Below, one piece after another: positions 1 to 8,526 of a stretch of DNA of 64,000 bases (positions within the stretch are counted from its first letter, which is position 1; each line of letters starts with the position of its first letter). The translations under genes and the position numbers were made by a program. Below the pieces are notes generated by a model. It was not told where the DNA came from. It did no database searches and saw only the letters and a list, made by a program, of their open reading frames with translations. The stretch lies in assembly GCF_030758975.1 (NCBI RefSeq), contig NZ_CP132359.1, forward strand, positions 3,724,009-3,788,008. The letters run 5' to 3'. The DNA comes from Bosea beijingensis. GTDB taxonomy: Bacteria; Pseudomonadota; Alphaproteobacteria; Rhizobiales; Beijerinckiaceae.

Positions 1-324
1 GATCGCGATGCAGGTGTTGGAGAGGGGCGCGATGAAGCCGCGGGGGCTGTCATCGGCTCCGTCCTCGCCTTCCTCCTCCTCGTCATCGTCGTCGCTTGCC
101 GCAGCGGGCTTCGATGCGGCAAGCGACGAAAAGACCGGTGCCGGATCGGGAGGGGTGATCGTGCAACTGCGCAGGAACAGCGGCGGCTTGCTCGCGGCCT
201 CTGCCGGGCTGCCGGCAAGCAGAGCAACGCAGAGGGCGGCAAGCGCCGGGATGGCGACCCGGAAGACCGATAAGGACTGCCAAAGGCCATGGCCGCCGAG
301 CGCGCTGCGTTTCCCGATGGCCAT
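1..324 (-). CDS. Acidic secreted protein, C-terminus cut by window edge
   Basis: The reading frame opens with ATG at 324 and runs off the left edge without a stop, giving 108 residues. It lies 12 bases downstream of the amino-acid binding protein gene and is probably co-transcribed with it. A hydrophobic signal-like segment (about residues 20-42, ending AGSPAEAA) is followed by an Ala/Pro-rich stretch and an acidic run (DDDDEEEGEDGADD, about residues 74-87). The last visible residues contain a Cys-Ile motif resembling the start of a rhizobial porin-like barrel, but too little is visible to assign a family. Secretion is likely; the function is unknown. Confidence 0.55.
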   Translation of the reverse strand, partial: MAIGKRSALGGHGLWQSLSVFRVAIPALAALCVALLAGSPAEAASKPPLFLRSCTITPPDPAPVFSSLAASKPAAASDDDDEEEEGEDGADDSPRGFIAPLSNTCIAI

Positions 325-336
325 GGCTTGCGTGGT

Positions 337-1362
337 TCAGCGCAGCGGCGGGGCGTAGAGGATGCCGCCCATGCTCCAGAGCTGGTTGAGGCCGCGCGGG
401 ATGCCGAGCTTCGAGCCGGTGCCGAGATTGCGCTCGTAGATCTCGGCATAGTTGCCGCCGGCCTTGACGGCCCGGACCGCCCAGTCGGCATCGAGGCCGA
501 GCGCCTTGCCGAAACCGCCCTCAGCACCGATGAAGCGGCGCGCATCCGGCTTCTGGGATCTGAGCGCCTCGTCGAGATTGGCGCTGGAGATGCCGAGCTC
601 CTCGGCATTGACTAGCGCGAAACCCACCCATTTCACCAGGGTGAACCAGGGAAAGTCGTCGCTGCGCACCACCGGCCCGAGCGGCTCCTTCGAGATCACG
701 TCCGGCAGCACGATCGCCTCGGCCGGCTTCGCCAGCCTGAGCCGGTCGCCATGCAGCGCCGACTGGTCGCGGGTCAGCACGTCGCACTGCCCGCCCTCGA
801 AGGCGGCGAAGGCTTCGGCCGCACTCGGATAGACCTTTTCCTCGTAGGTCATGGAGTTGGCCTTGAAGAAATCGGCGAGGTTGAGCTGCGTGGTGGTGCC
901 GGCCTCGACGCAGATATTCGCCTTGTCGAGCGAGAGCGCCGTGTCGACCTTGAGCGCGCGCTTCGCCAGGAAGCCCTGGCCGTCATGATAGGTGATACCG
1001 GCGAAGGCGAGGCCCAGCTCGGCCTCGCGGCCGAGCGTCCAGGTCGAGTTGCGCGCCAGCAGGTCGACCTTGCCGCCCTTCAGCGCATCGAAGCGCTGGC
1101 TTGCGGAGAGCGGCGTGAAGGCGACCTTGCCCGCGTCGCCGAGCACGACCGCGGCAACGGCGCGGCAGAGATCGACATCGAAGCCGCGCCAGTTCCCCTG
1201 CGCGTCCTTCTCGGAGAAGCCGGCGACGCCCTCGCTGACACCGCATTGCAGCGTGCCGCGCTGCTTGACGCTGTCGAGCGTGCCGGCGCCGGCCGGAAGG
1301 GCGAGGCTGACGAAGGCGGCGAGACCGAGACCGCTGCGGCAAAACCAGTTGGCCTTCGACAT
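337..1362 (-). CDS. General L-amino-acid ABC transporter substrate-binding protein (AapJ/BztA type)
   Basis: A 341-residue periplasmic binding protein of solute-binding family 3. The start at 1362 is preceded by an AAGGAACGG ribosome site and opens a clear signal peptide (LAAFVSLALPAGAG). The mature part begins TLDSVKQRGTLQCGV and carries GFDVDLCRAVAAVV and DLLARNSTWTLGRE, typical of the AapJ/BztA branch that binds a broad range of L-amino acids, and its length is normal. No permease or ATPase lies beside it, so it either serves a transporter elsewhere or continues an operon beyond the window edge. The family call is firm; the exact ligand is not known. Confidence 0.85.
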   Translation of the reverse strand: MSKANWFCRSGLGLAAFVSLALPAGAGTLDSVKQRGTLQCGVSEGVAGFSEKDAQGNWRGFDVDLCRAVAAVVLGDAGKVAFTPLSASQRFDALKGGKVDLLARNSTWTLGREAELGLAFAGITYHDGQGFLAKRALKVDTALSLDKANICVEAGTTTQLNLADFFKANSMTYEEKVYPSAAEAFAAFEGGQCDVLTRDQSALHGDRLRLAKPAEAIVLPDVISKEPLGPVVRSDDFPWFTLVKWVGFALVNAEELGISSANLDEALRSQKPDARRFIGAEGGFGKALGLDADWAVRAVKAGGNYAEIYERNLGTGSKLGIPRGLNQLWSMGGILYAPPLR

Positions 1363-1406
1363 ATCTGTCCGTTCCTTTTGCAGGTCGGCGGAGGTTGCGG
1401 AGGCGG

Positions 1407-2045
1407 TCACAGCGTCGCCTTGTGGCGGATCACGACCTTGGTGCCGATCGGCACGCGCTCGTAGAGATCGGCGATGTCGCCATTGGCAAGCCGGAAGCAG
1501 CCCGACGAGACCGCCTGGCCGATCGTCTCGGGCTGGTTGGTGCCGTGGATGCGGAACACGGTCGAGCCGAGATAGAGCGCCCGCGCGCCCATCGGATTGC
1601 CCGGACCGCCGGCCATGAAGCGCGGCAGATAGGGCTGGCGCTGCAGCATTTCCGGCGGCGGGCGCCAGTCCGGCCATTCTGCCTTGCGGCTGACCTGGAC
1701 CTGGCCGGACCAGGTGAAGCCCTCGCGGCCGACACCGATCCCGTAGCGCAGCGCGCGGCCATTGCCCTGCACCACGTAGAGGAAGCGCTCGGCCGAATGG
1801 ATCACCACCGTGCCCGGCGCCTCGTTCGAGCGGAAGAGCACCATCTGGCGGGCGTAGGGCCCCTCGGTGATTGTGGCGTCCTCGGTCGAGACGCGGCCCG
1901 GCTCCTCGCCGATCTCCATCGTCTCATCGACCGCCGCCGGCGGGCGCGGCTGCGCTACCGCCGCGCCGGGCAGCGCGAGAAGCGGCACGAGCCCTAGTCC
2001 TGAGACGACGAGGCCGCGCAGCGTGCTTCGGATGGTCGGGTTCAT
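1407..2045 (-). CDS. L,D-transpeptidase (YkuD/ErfK family)
   Basis: A periplasmic peptidoglycan cross-linking enzyme or lipoprotein-anchoring transpeptidase. The YkuD active site is visible as HGTNQPETIGQAVSSGCFRL, with His near residue 167 and the nucleophilic Cys near residue 183. A signal peptide (GLGLVPLLALPGAAVAQ) precedes it. The ATG at 2045 has GGAGG upstream; an in-frame start 24 bases earlier overlaps the preceding gene and is less likely. It follows the lipoprotein gene by 14 bases and is probably in the same operon, in keeping with an envelope role. Confidence 0.9.
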   Translation of the reverse strand: MNPTIRSTLRGLVVSGLGLVPLLALPGAAVAQPRPPAAVDETMEIGEEPGRVSTEDATITEGPYARQMVLFRSNEAPGTVVIHSAERFLYVVQGNGRALRYGIGVGREGFTWSGQVQVSRKAEWPDWRPPPEMLQRQPYLPRFMAGGPGNPMGARALYLGSTVFRIHGTNQPETIGQAVSSGCFRLANGDIADLYERVPIGTKVVIRHKATL

Positions 2046-2059
2046 CGCATCGCCTCCGT

Positions 2060-2569
2060 TCAGGCGCACCGGCTATAGATGAAGGTGCCGTAGCGGGCGT
2101 TGGCGTCGGCATCGACGAAGCGCGCTACGATCTCCTTCGGCGTCACCGAGAGCAGCTCGCGGTCCTGCGGATCGCCGGCCGGGGCCTCGAAGCCGAGATA
2201 GGTCTTGCCACCGGCGCCCGCCTTCAGCCTGAGCTCGTAGAGCTTGGGATCATCCGCGACATGCATCATCACCCCGTCGCCGGCGCCCTTGGCGATGACA
2301 TAGGGCTGCCTGCACTGGCTCCGCGCCTCGGTTTCCGTGCGCTTGCGGTCCTTCTCCGTATGGAAGGAGGCCACGCCCCAGCGCCCGATCAGCGCCTCGC
2401 GCGAGACATTAGCAGGGGCCGGCGCGCTCGCCGCGCCGGCGCTGGCAATCGGCGGCAGGCTTTCGCCGCCGCCGCAGCCCGCGAGGACCAGGGGCAAGAT
2501 GAGGCCGCAAGCCAGCGTGGCAAGGGCCGGGCGCTGCGCGCTGCGCGGCTCGACAGGGCTGCGTATCAT
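2060..2569 (-). CDS. Small envelope lipoprotein of unknown function
   Basis: A 169-residue protein with a lipoprotein signal: a hydrophobic run ends in LAGC with the lipidated Cys at residue 32, followed by a Gly/Ser/Ala/Pro linker. The body (about residues 55-169) has no motif I can name and ends in Cys-Ala. A strong GGAGG ribosome site precedes ATG at 2569. It is the first gene of a two-gene unit with the L,D-transpeptidase, so an outer-membrane or cell-wall role is inferred. Confidence 0.7.
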   Translation of the reverse strand: MIRSPVEPRSAQRPALATLACGLILPLVLAGCGGGESLPPIASAGAASAPAPANVSREALIGRWGVASFHTEKDRKRTETEARSQCRQPYVIAKGAGDGVMMHVADDPKLYELRLKAGAGGKTYLGFEAPAGDPQDRELLSVTPKEIVARFVDADANARYGTFIYSRCA

Positions 2570-2780
2570 CTTTCCTCCGGGATGCGTGGTCGGTGAAGCC
2601 TCGGGGCATGAGAAACGAGGAGTCGGCGGGCCCCCCGGCCGCCACGAGGGCAGCCTGAATGACCAGTGACCAGCTCGTCAATGGGGGGCGGCGCGATCGC
2701 CGCGTCGGTGAGCGTTGCAGCGGCTCCCGCATGCGCGGAAGCCTCGCCATCACGATCGGTGAAGCTTCGCCGGAAACGCT

Positions 2781-3662
2781 CTAGGTCCTCGACCGGGTGT
2801 CGAGAAGATCGCGTATCGTGTCACCGATGAAGCTGAACGCGAGCGACAGCGACAGAATGGCGAGGCCCGGCCCCGCCGCGATCCACCAATTGTAGAAACT
2901 GGTTGCGCCCTCCGCGACCATCTGGCCCCATTCCGGCGTCGGCGGCCGCGCGCCCAGGCCGATGAAGCTGAGCCCCGCCACCAGCAGGATGATCTGGCTG
3001 AGATCGGCCGTGGCATTGACCAGGATCGGCGTCCAGCACAGCGGCAGCACATGGCCGAACAGGACGCGCCGCCGCGACGCGCCGATCGCCACCGCCGCCT
3101 CGACATGCTCCAGCGAGCGCACAGCGAGAACCTGGGCCCGCATCAGCCGCGCATAGATCGGCCACCAGACCACGACCATGGCGATGCCGGCATTGAGCAG
3201 CCCCGGCCCGAGCGTGGCGGCAACCGCCATGGCGAGCAGCATGGCCGGAAACGACAGCGTGATATCGGCGAGGCGCATCAGGACTGCGTCCGCAAGCCCC
3301 CCGACATAGCCGGCAAAAGCCCCGATCGCACAGCCGATGGCGACGGCCACGACGAGCACGCCCACCGCGATCGGCAGCGAGAAGCGGACGCCATAGAGCG
3401 TGCGGATCAGGACGTCGCGCCCCAGGGCGTCGGTGCCGAGCCAATGGGCCATGCTCGGCGGCTGCAACCGGCGCCCCGCCAGCGCCACCGGATCATAGGG
3501 CGTCCAGAGATCGATCGTCGCCGCGACGAGAATCCAGGCGGCGACGACGACCAGGGCCCAGAGCAAGGTCCAGCGGGCAGCGCCGCCGGGCGCGATCCTG
3601 CGGAAGAGCCGGCGCCAGCCGGTCCGCTTTGCGGGGGCCGAAGGCTCGGTCGCGGCCGTCAT
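2781..3662 (-). CDS. ABC transporter permease, DppC/OppC type
   Basis: A 293-residue inner-membrane permease of the peptide/nickel class. It has an N-terminal cytoplasmic arm, a membrane segment at about residues 33-52, the HWLGTDALGRDVL signature typical of DppC, and the EAAVAIGASRRRVLFGHVLP coupling loop that contacts the ATPase. It overlaps the DppB-type gene by 4 bases (ATGA), so the two are translationally coupled. It is last in a binding protein-DppB-DppC unit. No DppD/DppF ATPase is present in this cluster. Confidence 0.9.
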   Translation of the reverse strand: MTAATEPSAPAKRTGWRRLFRRIAPGGAARWTLLWALVVVAAWILVAATIDLWTPYDPVALAGRRLQPPSMAHWLGTDALGRDVLIRTLYGVRFSLPIAVGVLVVAVAIGCAIGAFAGYVGGLADAVLMRLADITLSFPAMLLAMAVAATLGPGLLNAGIAMVVVWWPIYARLMRAQVLAVRSLEHVEAAVAIGASRRRVLFGHVLPLCWTPILVNATADLSQIILLVAGLSFIGLGARPPTPEWGQMVAEGATSFYNWWIAAGPGLAILSLSLAFSFIGDTIRDLLDTRSRT

Positions 3663-4675
3663 CGGCGGTCCCGCAAACGCGGATCGGCGAACGCATAGGC
3701 GATGTCGGTGACGAGGTTCGTGATCAGGAAGGCCACGCCGCCGACGATGGTGACCCCGATGATCGCCGGATGGTCGAGCGTCCGCGCCGCCTCGACCGCG
3801 TAGGAACCGATGCCCGGCCAGGCGAAGATCGTCTCCGTCAGGACTGCGCCCGTGATCAAATAGGCGAAGGTGAAGCCGAGGATGGTCAGGGTCGGCATCA
3901 GGGCATTGCGCAGCGCATGGATCGCCAGCACGCGCACCTCGCCTGCCCCCTTGGCCCGGGCCACCAGAATGTAATCCTGCGTCAGCACCTCGATGAGGCT
4001 GGCGCGCACGAGGCGGGCGACGATCCCGACCACCGTCCAGCCGAGCATCAAGGCGGGGAGCACGAGATGGGCCAGCGCATCGCGCAATTTGGCGCCGTCC
4101 CCCGCTATCAGCGCGTCAATCGTGAAGAAGCCGGTCACGAAGGGCGGCGGCAGCGAACGGGTGTCGAGGCGCCCCGGTCCGGGAGCCCAGCCGAGCGTGG
4201 CGAAAAAGATGAAGAGCGCGATCAGCCCGAGCCAGAACATCGGCACCGAGGAACCGACAAGCGCGAAGATCCGGATGCCGGTGTCGGCGGCCCGGTCCTT
4301 CATCTTGGCCGCCACCAGGCCGAGAACCGTACCGACACCCCCACCGACCAGAACCGCGGCGATGACCAGTTCGAGCGTCGCGGGCAATCGCTGCGCTAGG
4401 TCGGAGGCGACCGGCTGGCGCGTGCGGAAGGATGTCCCCATGTCGCCGCGCGCGAGGTTGCCGACATAGACGAGATAGCGTTCGGCAAGGGGGCGATCGA
4501 GCCCCCAGCGCTCCTTGGCGGCCGCGACCACGACGGGATTGTTCATCTGCCGCTCGCCGATCAGCGCGGCGAGCGGATCGCCCTTGGTCACCTGCGTCAG
4601 GAAAAAGGCGACCGTAATGATGCCGAGCAGGAGAAACGGCATCATCGCCAGTCGCTGCAATGCCACCTTGAGCAT
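3659..4675 (-). CDS. ABC transporter permease, DppB/OppB type
   Basis: A 338-residue membrane protein, partner of the DppC-type permease. It shows the family N-terminal segment (LLGIITVAFFLTQVTKGDP), several membrane spans, and a coupling loop (YILVARAKGAGEVRVLAIHALRNA; only the core AKGAGE is diagnostic). It lies 22 bases after the binding-protein gene, with a GGGAG ribosome site. Substrate specificity rests with the binding protein and cannot be read from this gene. Confidence 0.9.
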   Translation of the reverse strand: MLKVALQRLAMMPFLLLGIITVAFFLTQVTKGDPLAALIGERQMNNPVVVAAAKERWGLDRPLAERYLVYVGNLARGDMGTSFRTRQPVASDLAQRLPATLELVIAAVLVGGGVGTVLGLVAAKMKDRAADTGIRIFALVGSSVPMFWLGLIALFIFFATLGWAPGPGRLDTRSLPPPFVTGFFTIDALIAGDGAKLRDALAHLVLPALMLGWTVVGIVARLVRASLIEVLTQDYILVARAKGAGEVRVLAIHALRNALMPTLTILGFTFAYLITGAVLTETIFAWPGIGSYAVEAARTLDHPAIIGVTIVGGVAFLITNLVTDIAYAFADPRLRDRR

Positions 4676-4697
4676 GGGCTCTCCCGGCGGGCGGACG

Positions 4698-6293
4698 CTA
4701 TTGGCGCTCGATCTGGCTGAGGTCCAGATTGCAGCAGGCGCTGTAGCGCACCCCGGTCACGCCCTTTCGTGCGGCGAGGATCAGATCGGGGCTGACCACC
4801 GGAATGATGACCTTGTCGCCGATCATCTCAAGCGCGATCTCGCGAAAGATCTTGTCGCTGTCGGCCGGGCCGGCGGCAAGCGCCTTCTTCAGAAGCTCGC
4901 CCTCCTTGGCATTGATGACGCCGTCCACCTTCGTGGCATGCGCGCGCTTCGACCAGGAGCTTCCCTCCATCATCGAGAAGAACTGGACGTATTGCACCGT
5001 GCCGAAATAGTCCGGCGCGTAATACGAGGCGGTGATCGGGATGCCCTCGCTGGCGACGCGCTCGCGCCAGACCGCGAAGGTAATGGGCTCCAGCTCCAGC
5101 TTGATGCCGACGCGGCCGAGATCCTGCTGCAGCTTCTGCATCATCAGCGAGAGGTCGACGCCGTAGGAATTCACCCCCGGAAAAGCCGCCTTCATCGTGA
5201 AGCCGTTGGGCTGCCCGGCCTCGGCGAGCTTCGCCTTGGCAAGGGCGAGGTCCTGCTTCGGCACCGGCAGATCATGGTTGCCGGGAAAGCCGTTCGGGAT
5301 CGCGACGGGCTGGAGCTTGCCCTTGCCGCCGACGGTGAACTCGATCAGCCCCTGATAGTCGATCGCGGCCGCGATCGCCTCCCGGACCGGCTTGGTCAGG
5401 GGCACCGTATTGGCCTTGGCGCCGACGCCGAGCGCCAGATAGATGAAATTGTAGCTCGGCACCGAACCCAGCACGAGGTTGGGGTCCTTGCTCGAGGCGG
5501 CCGTGTCGGAATCGATCTGCATCGCGACATCGGCGGCCCCGGCCTGCAGGGCCTGGAGCTGCGCCACCGCGTCGGGCACCTGCTTGACGATGACCTCCGG
5601 AGTCTTAGCCGGCGTGCCCCAGAACTTCTCGTTGGCGACGAGGCGCAGCTGGTCGCCGTTGCGATAGAGCGCGAGCTTGTAGGGGCCGCTGCCGGCGGAG
5701 TTGGCGAAGAACCAGGCATCGGCCTGGTCGGCGCTGCTGGCGTTCTCGCCGCTCTTGGCGCCATTCGCCTCGGCGAGTTTGCGGTTGATGATGCCGGCAT
5801 AGGGCGAGGCCAGCATCTGGAGGAATTCCGAATTGGCCTGGGCGGTCCGCAGCACGACGGTCTTGTCGTCGGGGGTCTCCACCGCGCTCAGCGCGTCCAT
5901 CAGGAAGGAGGCGTCCGCCTTCATGTGCTTTAGCCGCATCAGCGACCAGGCGACATCGGCCGACGTGACCGGCGTACCATCGGCAAACACCGCATTGGGC
6001 GCGATCTTGAAGGAGAAGCGCGTCTGGTCGGGGCTGACCTCCCACGCGGTCGCGAGATGAGGCACCAGCGTCTTGTTGTCGGGCGCGAGCGTGACCAGCG
6101 TCTGGTAGGCGGCCGAGAGATAGATCTGGCAGGTGTCACAGAAGGACCGGGCCGGATCGAGCGAGACGATGTCCATGTTGCGCGCGACCACGAGCGGGCG
6201 CGTATCGGCCGCCCGAAGCGGCTCCGTCAGGGCCGCCAGCGACAGCGCGGCGGCGCCCAGCGCCAGGGATGTCCTCAGCCAGCTTGCCTGCAT
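4698..6293 (-). CDS. Peptide/opine-type ABC substrate-binding protein (solute-binding family 5)
   Basis: A 531-residue periplasmic binding protein of the DppA/OppA class. ATG at 6293 sits behind a GGGAGGG ribosome site and opens a signal peptide (SLALGAAALSLAALTEPLRAAD). Family features include the ARNMDIVSLDPARSF start of the mature domain and WEVSPDQTRFSFKI. It heads the unit with the DppB/DppC permeases. The divergent promoter region upstream contains a GATATATC palindrome, so expression is probably shared with the aminotransferase gene. The ligand is unknown; this family binds peptides, opines, sugars and other amides. Confidence 0.88.
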   Translation of the reverse strand: MQASWLRTSLALGAAALSLAALTEPLRAADTRPLVVARNMDIVSLDPARSFCDTCQIYLSAAYQTLVTLAPDNKTLVPHLATAWEVSPDQTRFSFKIAPNAVFADGTPVTSADVAWSLMRLKHMKADASFLMDALSAVETPDDKTVVLRTAQANSEFLQMLASPYAGIINRKLAEANGAKSGENASSADQADAWFFANSAGSGPYKLALYRNGDQLRLVANEKFWGTPAKTPEVIVKQVPDAVAQLQALQAGAADVAMQIDSDTAASSKDPNLVLGSVPSYNFIYLALGVGAKANTVPLTKPVREAIAAAIDYQGLIEFTVGGKGKLQPVAIPNGFPGNHDLPVPKQDLALAKAKLAEAGQPNGFTMKAAFPGVNSYGVDLSLMMQKLQQDLGRVGIKLELEPITFAVWRERVASEGIPITASYYAPDYFGTVQYVQFFSMMEGSSWSKRAHATKVDGVINAKEGELLKKALAAGPADSDKIFREIALEMIGDKVIIPVVSPDLILAARKGVTGVRYSACCNLDLSQIERQ

Positions 6294-6416
6294 CTCAAAA
6301 CCCTCCCGCTCTTGTTTTTTACACCCTCGGACCCGGCATCGCCCGCCCCGCACGGACCGCTCCGCGCGGCCTCTCCAAAGCGACACGAAAGCTCTTGCCA
6401 AGTCAATCTTACTATA

Positions 6417-6426
6417 TGATATATCA
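6417..6426. promoter_or_regulatory. Putative GntR operator, copy 1 (TGATATATCA)
   Basis: A perfect 10-base palindrome lies in the divergent region between the binding-protein gene (start 6293) and the aminotransferase gene (start 6444). It sits 17 bases upstream of the latter, where bound protein would block the promoter or leader. The flank CTATATGATATAT (6412-6424) is identical to copy 3. It is one of four such sites, all in promoter regions of this cluster. Binding by the GntR protein at 15288-16046 is inferred. Confidence 0.6.
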
Positions 6427-6443
6427 AATCATGGAGGACAGCC

Positions 6444-7685
6444 ATGACCGATGTCAAGAACTCCGCTGACGCGGCCCTTCGCGACCGCGCCCTGCGCGTC
6501 GTCCCGGGCGGCATGTGGGGGCATCTTCACGCCAATCGCCTGCCCGAGGGCTACCCGCAATTCTTCGCACGGGCGGAAGGCTGCCGCCTGTGGGATGTCG
6601 ATGGCCGCTCCTATCTCGATTTCATGTGCAGCTGGGGGCCGAACCTGCTCGGCCATCACCATCCCGAGGTCGAGGCTGCGGCCGAACGACAGGCGCGACT
6701 CGGCGACTGCATGAACGGCCCGGCTGAGGCCATGGTCGAGCTCGCGGAACTGCTCGTCGACACGGTCGCGCATGCCGACTGGGCGCAGTTCCAGAAGAAC
6801 GGCACCGACGCGACCACGACCTGCGCGACGATCGCACGCGCCGCGACCGGCCGGCGCAAGCTGCTCGTGGCGCGGGGCGCCTATCACGGCGCGGTGCCGT
6901 GGTGCTCGCCCTCGGTCATCGGCGTCACCGAGGAGGACCGCGCCCATATCCTCTATTACGAGTTCAACGATGCCCAGAGCCTGGCCATGGCGGCCGATGA
7001 AGCCGGAGACGATCTCGCCGGCGTGATCGTCTCGGCCTATCGCCACGATCTCGCGCGCGACCAGGAACTGCCGACGCGCACCTTCGCCGAGGCGGCCCGC
7101 GCCGCCTGCGACGCCAAGGGCGCCGCGCTGATCCTCGACGAAGTCAGGGCCGGCTTCCGGCTCCATCTCGCCGGAAGCTGGGAGCCGCTCGGCGTGCGTC
7201 CCGATCTCGCCGCCTGGAGCAAGGCGATCGCCAATGGCCATCCGCTGGCTGCCGTCACGGGCCGCGAATGGCTGCGCAAGGCCGCATCCCAGGTTTTCGT
7301 CACCGGATCGTTCTGGTGCGGGGCCGTGCCGATGGCAGCGGGAATCGCGACCTTGACGGTGTTGCGGCGCGGCGAGGTGATCGACCGGCTGGACGCCATG
7401 GGCCGGCGCCTGCGGGATGGGCTCGACGCGCTCGCGGCACGCCACGGAGTCGGATTGCGCCAGAGCGGTCCGGTCCAGATGCCGCTGTTCCTGTTCGAGG
7501 ACGACGCGGATTTCGCCAAGGGCAATCTGTTCAGCCAGACCGCGCTGACGCGCGGCGTCTATTTTCACCCGCGCCACAACATGTTCCTCTCGGCTGCCCA
7601 TGGCGAGGCCGAGATCGAAGAGGCGCTGGCCGCCGCCGATGCCGGACTCGCGGCCGTGGCCGCGCGGAACCGGGCGGCGGCGTAA
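6444..7685 (+). CDS. Class III PLP aminotransferase, glutamate-1-semialdehyde-aminomutase-like
   Basis: A 413-residue fold-type I PLP enzyme. PLP-site residues are visible: the NGTDA phosphate loop (119-123), AYHG (146-149), ILDEVRAGFR with the pyridine-binding Asp232, and WSKAIANG with Schiff-base Lys260. It resembles HemL and related omega-aminotransferases but sits in a catabolic cluster and not with haem genes, so it probably moves an amino group on an imported substrate. A GGAGG site precedes the ATG, directly after operator copy 1. It is followed by the AroE-like gene after 21 bases. Confidence 0.85.
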   Translation: MTDVKNSADAALRDRALRVVPGGMWGHLHANRLPEGYPQFFARAEGCRLWDVDGRSYLDFMCSWGPNLLGHHHPEVEAAAERQARLGDCMNGPAEAMVELAELLVDTVAHADWAQFQKNGTDATTTCATIARAATGRRKLLVARGAYHGAVPWCSPSVIGVTEEDRAHILYYEFNDAQSLAMAADEAGDDLAGVIVSAYRHDLARDQELPTRTFAEAARAACDAKGAALILDEVRAGFRLHLAGSWEPLGVRPDLAAWSKAIANGHPLAAVTGREWLRKAASQVFVTGSFWCGAVPMAAGIATLTVLRRGEVIDRLDAMGRRLRDGLDALAARHGVGLRQSGPVQMPLFLFEDDADFAKGNLFSQTALTRGVYFHPRHNMFLSAAHGEAEIEEALAAADAGLAAVAARNRAAA

Positions 7686-7706
7686 GGCTCGGGCGGCGGT
7701 CGCGCC

Positions 7707-8501
7707 ATGCAGCCCATCACCGGCAGGACCCGCATCCTCTTCATCCTGGGCGATCCGGTGGCTCACATCATCGGCTCCTCCCTGCTCAACGAGCATTTTG
7801 CGAGCCGCGGCATCGATGCTGCGGTCTCGCCGCTGCATGTCGCGCCGCAGGACCTGCCGGTCCTGATCGGAACGCTCAGGACGCTGCGGAACGTCGCCGG
7901 GTTCGGTGTCACGATCCCGCATAAGATCGCTGTGATCGACCTGCTGGACTCGGTCGGCGAGCGCGGGCGGCTGGTCGGCGCCGTCAATTTCGTCCGCCGC
8001 AACGCCGACGGAACGCTACATGGCGACAATGTCGACGGCCTCGGCTTCATCGGCGGCCTTCTTGAGGCGGGCGTCACCGTCAAGGACGCGCGTATCCTGC
8101 AAGCCGGCGCGGGCGGGGCCGGGCGCGCGATCGCCTTTGCGCTGGCCGAGGCCGGCGCCGCAGCGCTCACCATCGTGAACCGCTCCCCGGAGAAGGCACA
8201 GGCGCTGGCCGCCGCTGTTGCCAAGGCCTATCCCGGCTGCCGCGTCATCGCGGGGGATGGCGATGCTGCCGCCTGCGACATCGCCGTCAATGCCACCTCG
8301 CTCGGCATGCGCGAGAGCGATCCACTGCCTTTCGATGTAGGCCGGTTGCCGCCGACCGCCGTCGCGGCCGAGGTCGTGATGACGCCGCCCGTCACGCCGT
8401 TCCTCGCCGCCGCCGCGGCGCGCGGCTGCCGCACCGTGCCGGGCCGGGCGATGCTGCTCGCCCAGCTCCGGGCCGCTTCGAACCTGGTCGGGCTGGGCTG
8501 A
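7707..8501 (+). CDS. Shikimate-dehydrogenase-family oxidoreductase (AroE-like paralogue)
   Basis: A 264-residue two-domain dehydrogenase. Visible motifs are GDPVAH (15-20), GVTIPHK with the catalytic Lys73, GDNVDG with Asp110, the nucleotide loop GAGGAGR (134-140) and NATSLGM. Canonical AroE has HSxSP after the first motif, whose two serines hold the shikimate carboxylate; here the stretch reads HIIGSSLLN, so shikimate is unlikely to be the natural substrate. It probably reduces or oxidises a related hydroxy acid and is co-transcribed with the aminotransferase. The family is firm; the substrate is open. Confidence 0.82.
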   Translation: MQPITGRTRILFILGDPVAHIIGSSLLNEHFASRGIDAAVSPLHVAPQDLPVLIGTLRTLRNVAGFGVTIPHKIAVIDLLDSVGERGRLVGAVNFVRRNADGTLHGDNVDGLGFIGGLLEAGVTVKDARILQAGAGGAGRAIAFALAEAGAAALTIVNRSPEKAQALAAAVAKAYPGCRVIAGDGDAAACDIAVNATSLGMRESDPLPFDVGRLPPTAVAAEVVMTPPVTPFLAAAAARGCRTVPGRAMLLAQLRAASNLVGLG

Positions 8502-8526
8502 CGGATTCCTCAGAAGCTCCTGCTCA

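Noticed and set aside
6429..7922. 497-codon minus-strand frame across the aminotransferase gene
   Set aside because: It is antisense to a well-supported PLP enzyme and lacks any family motif.
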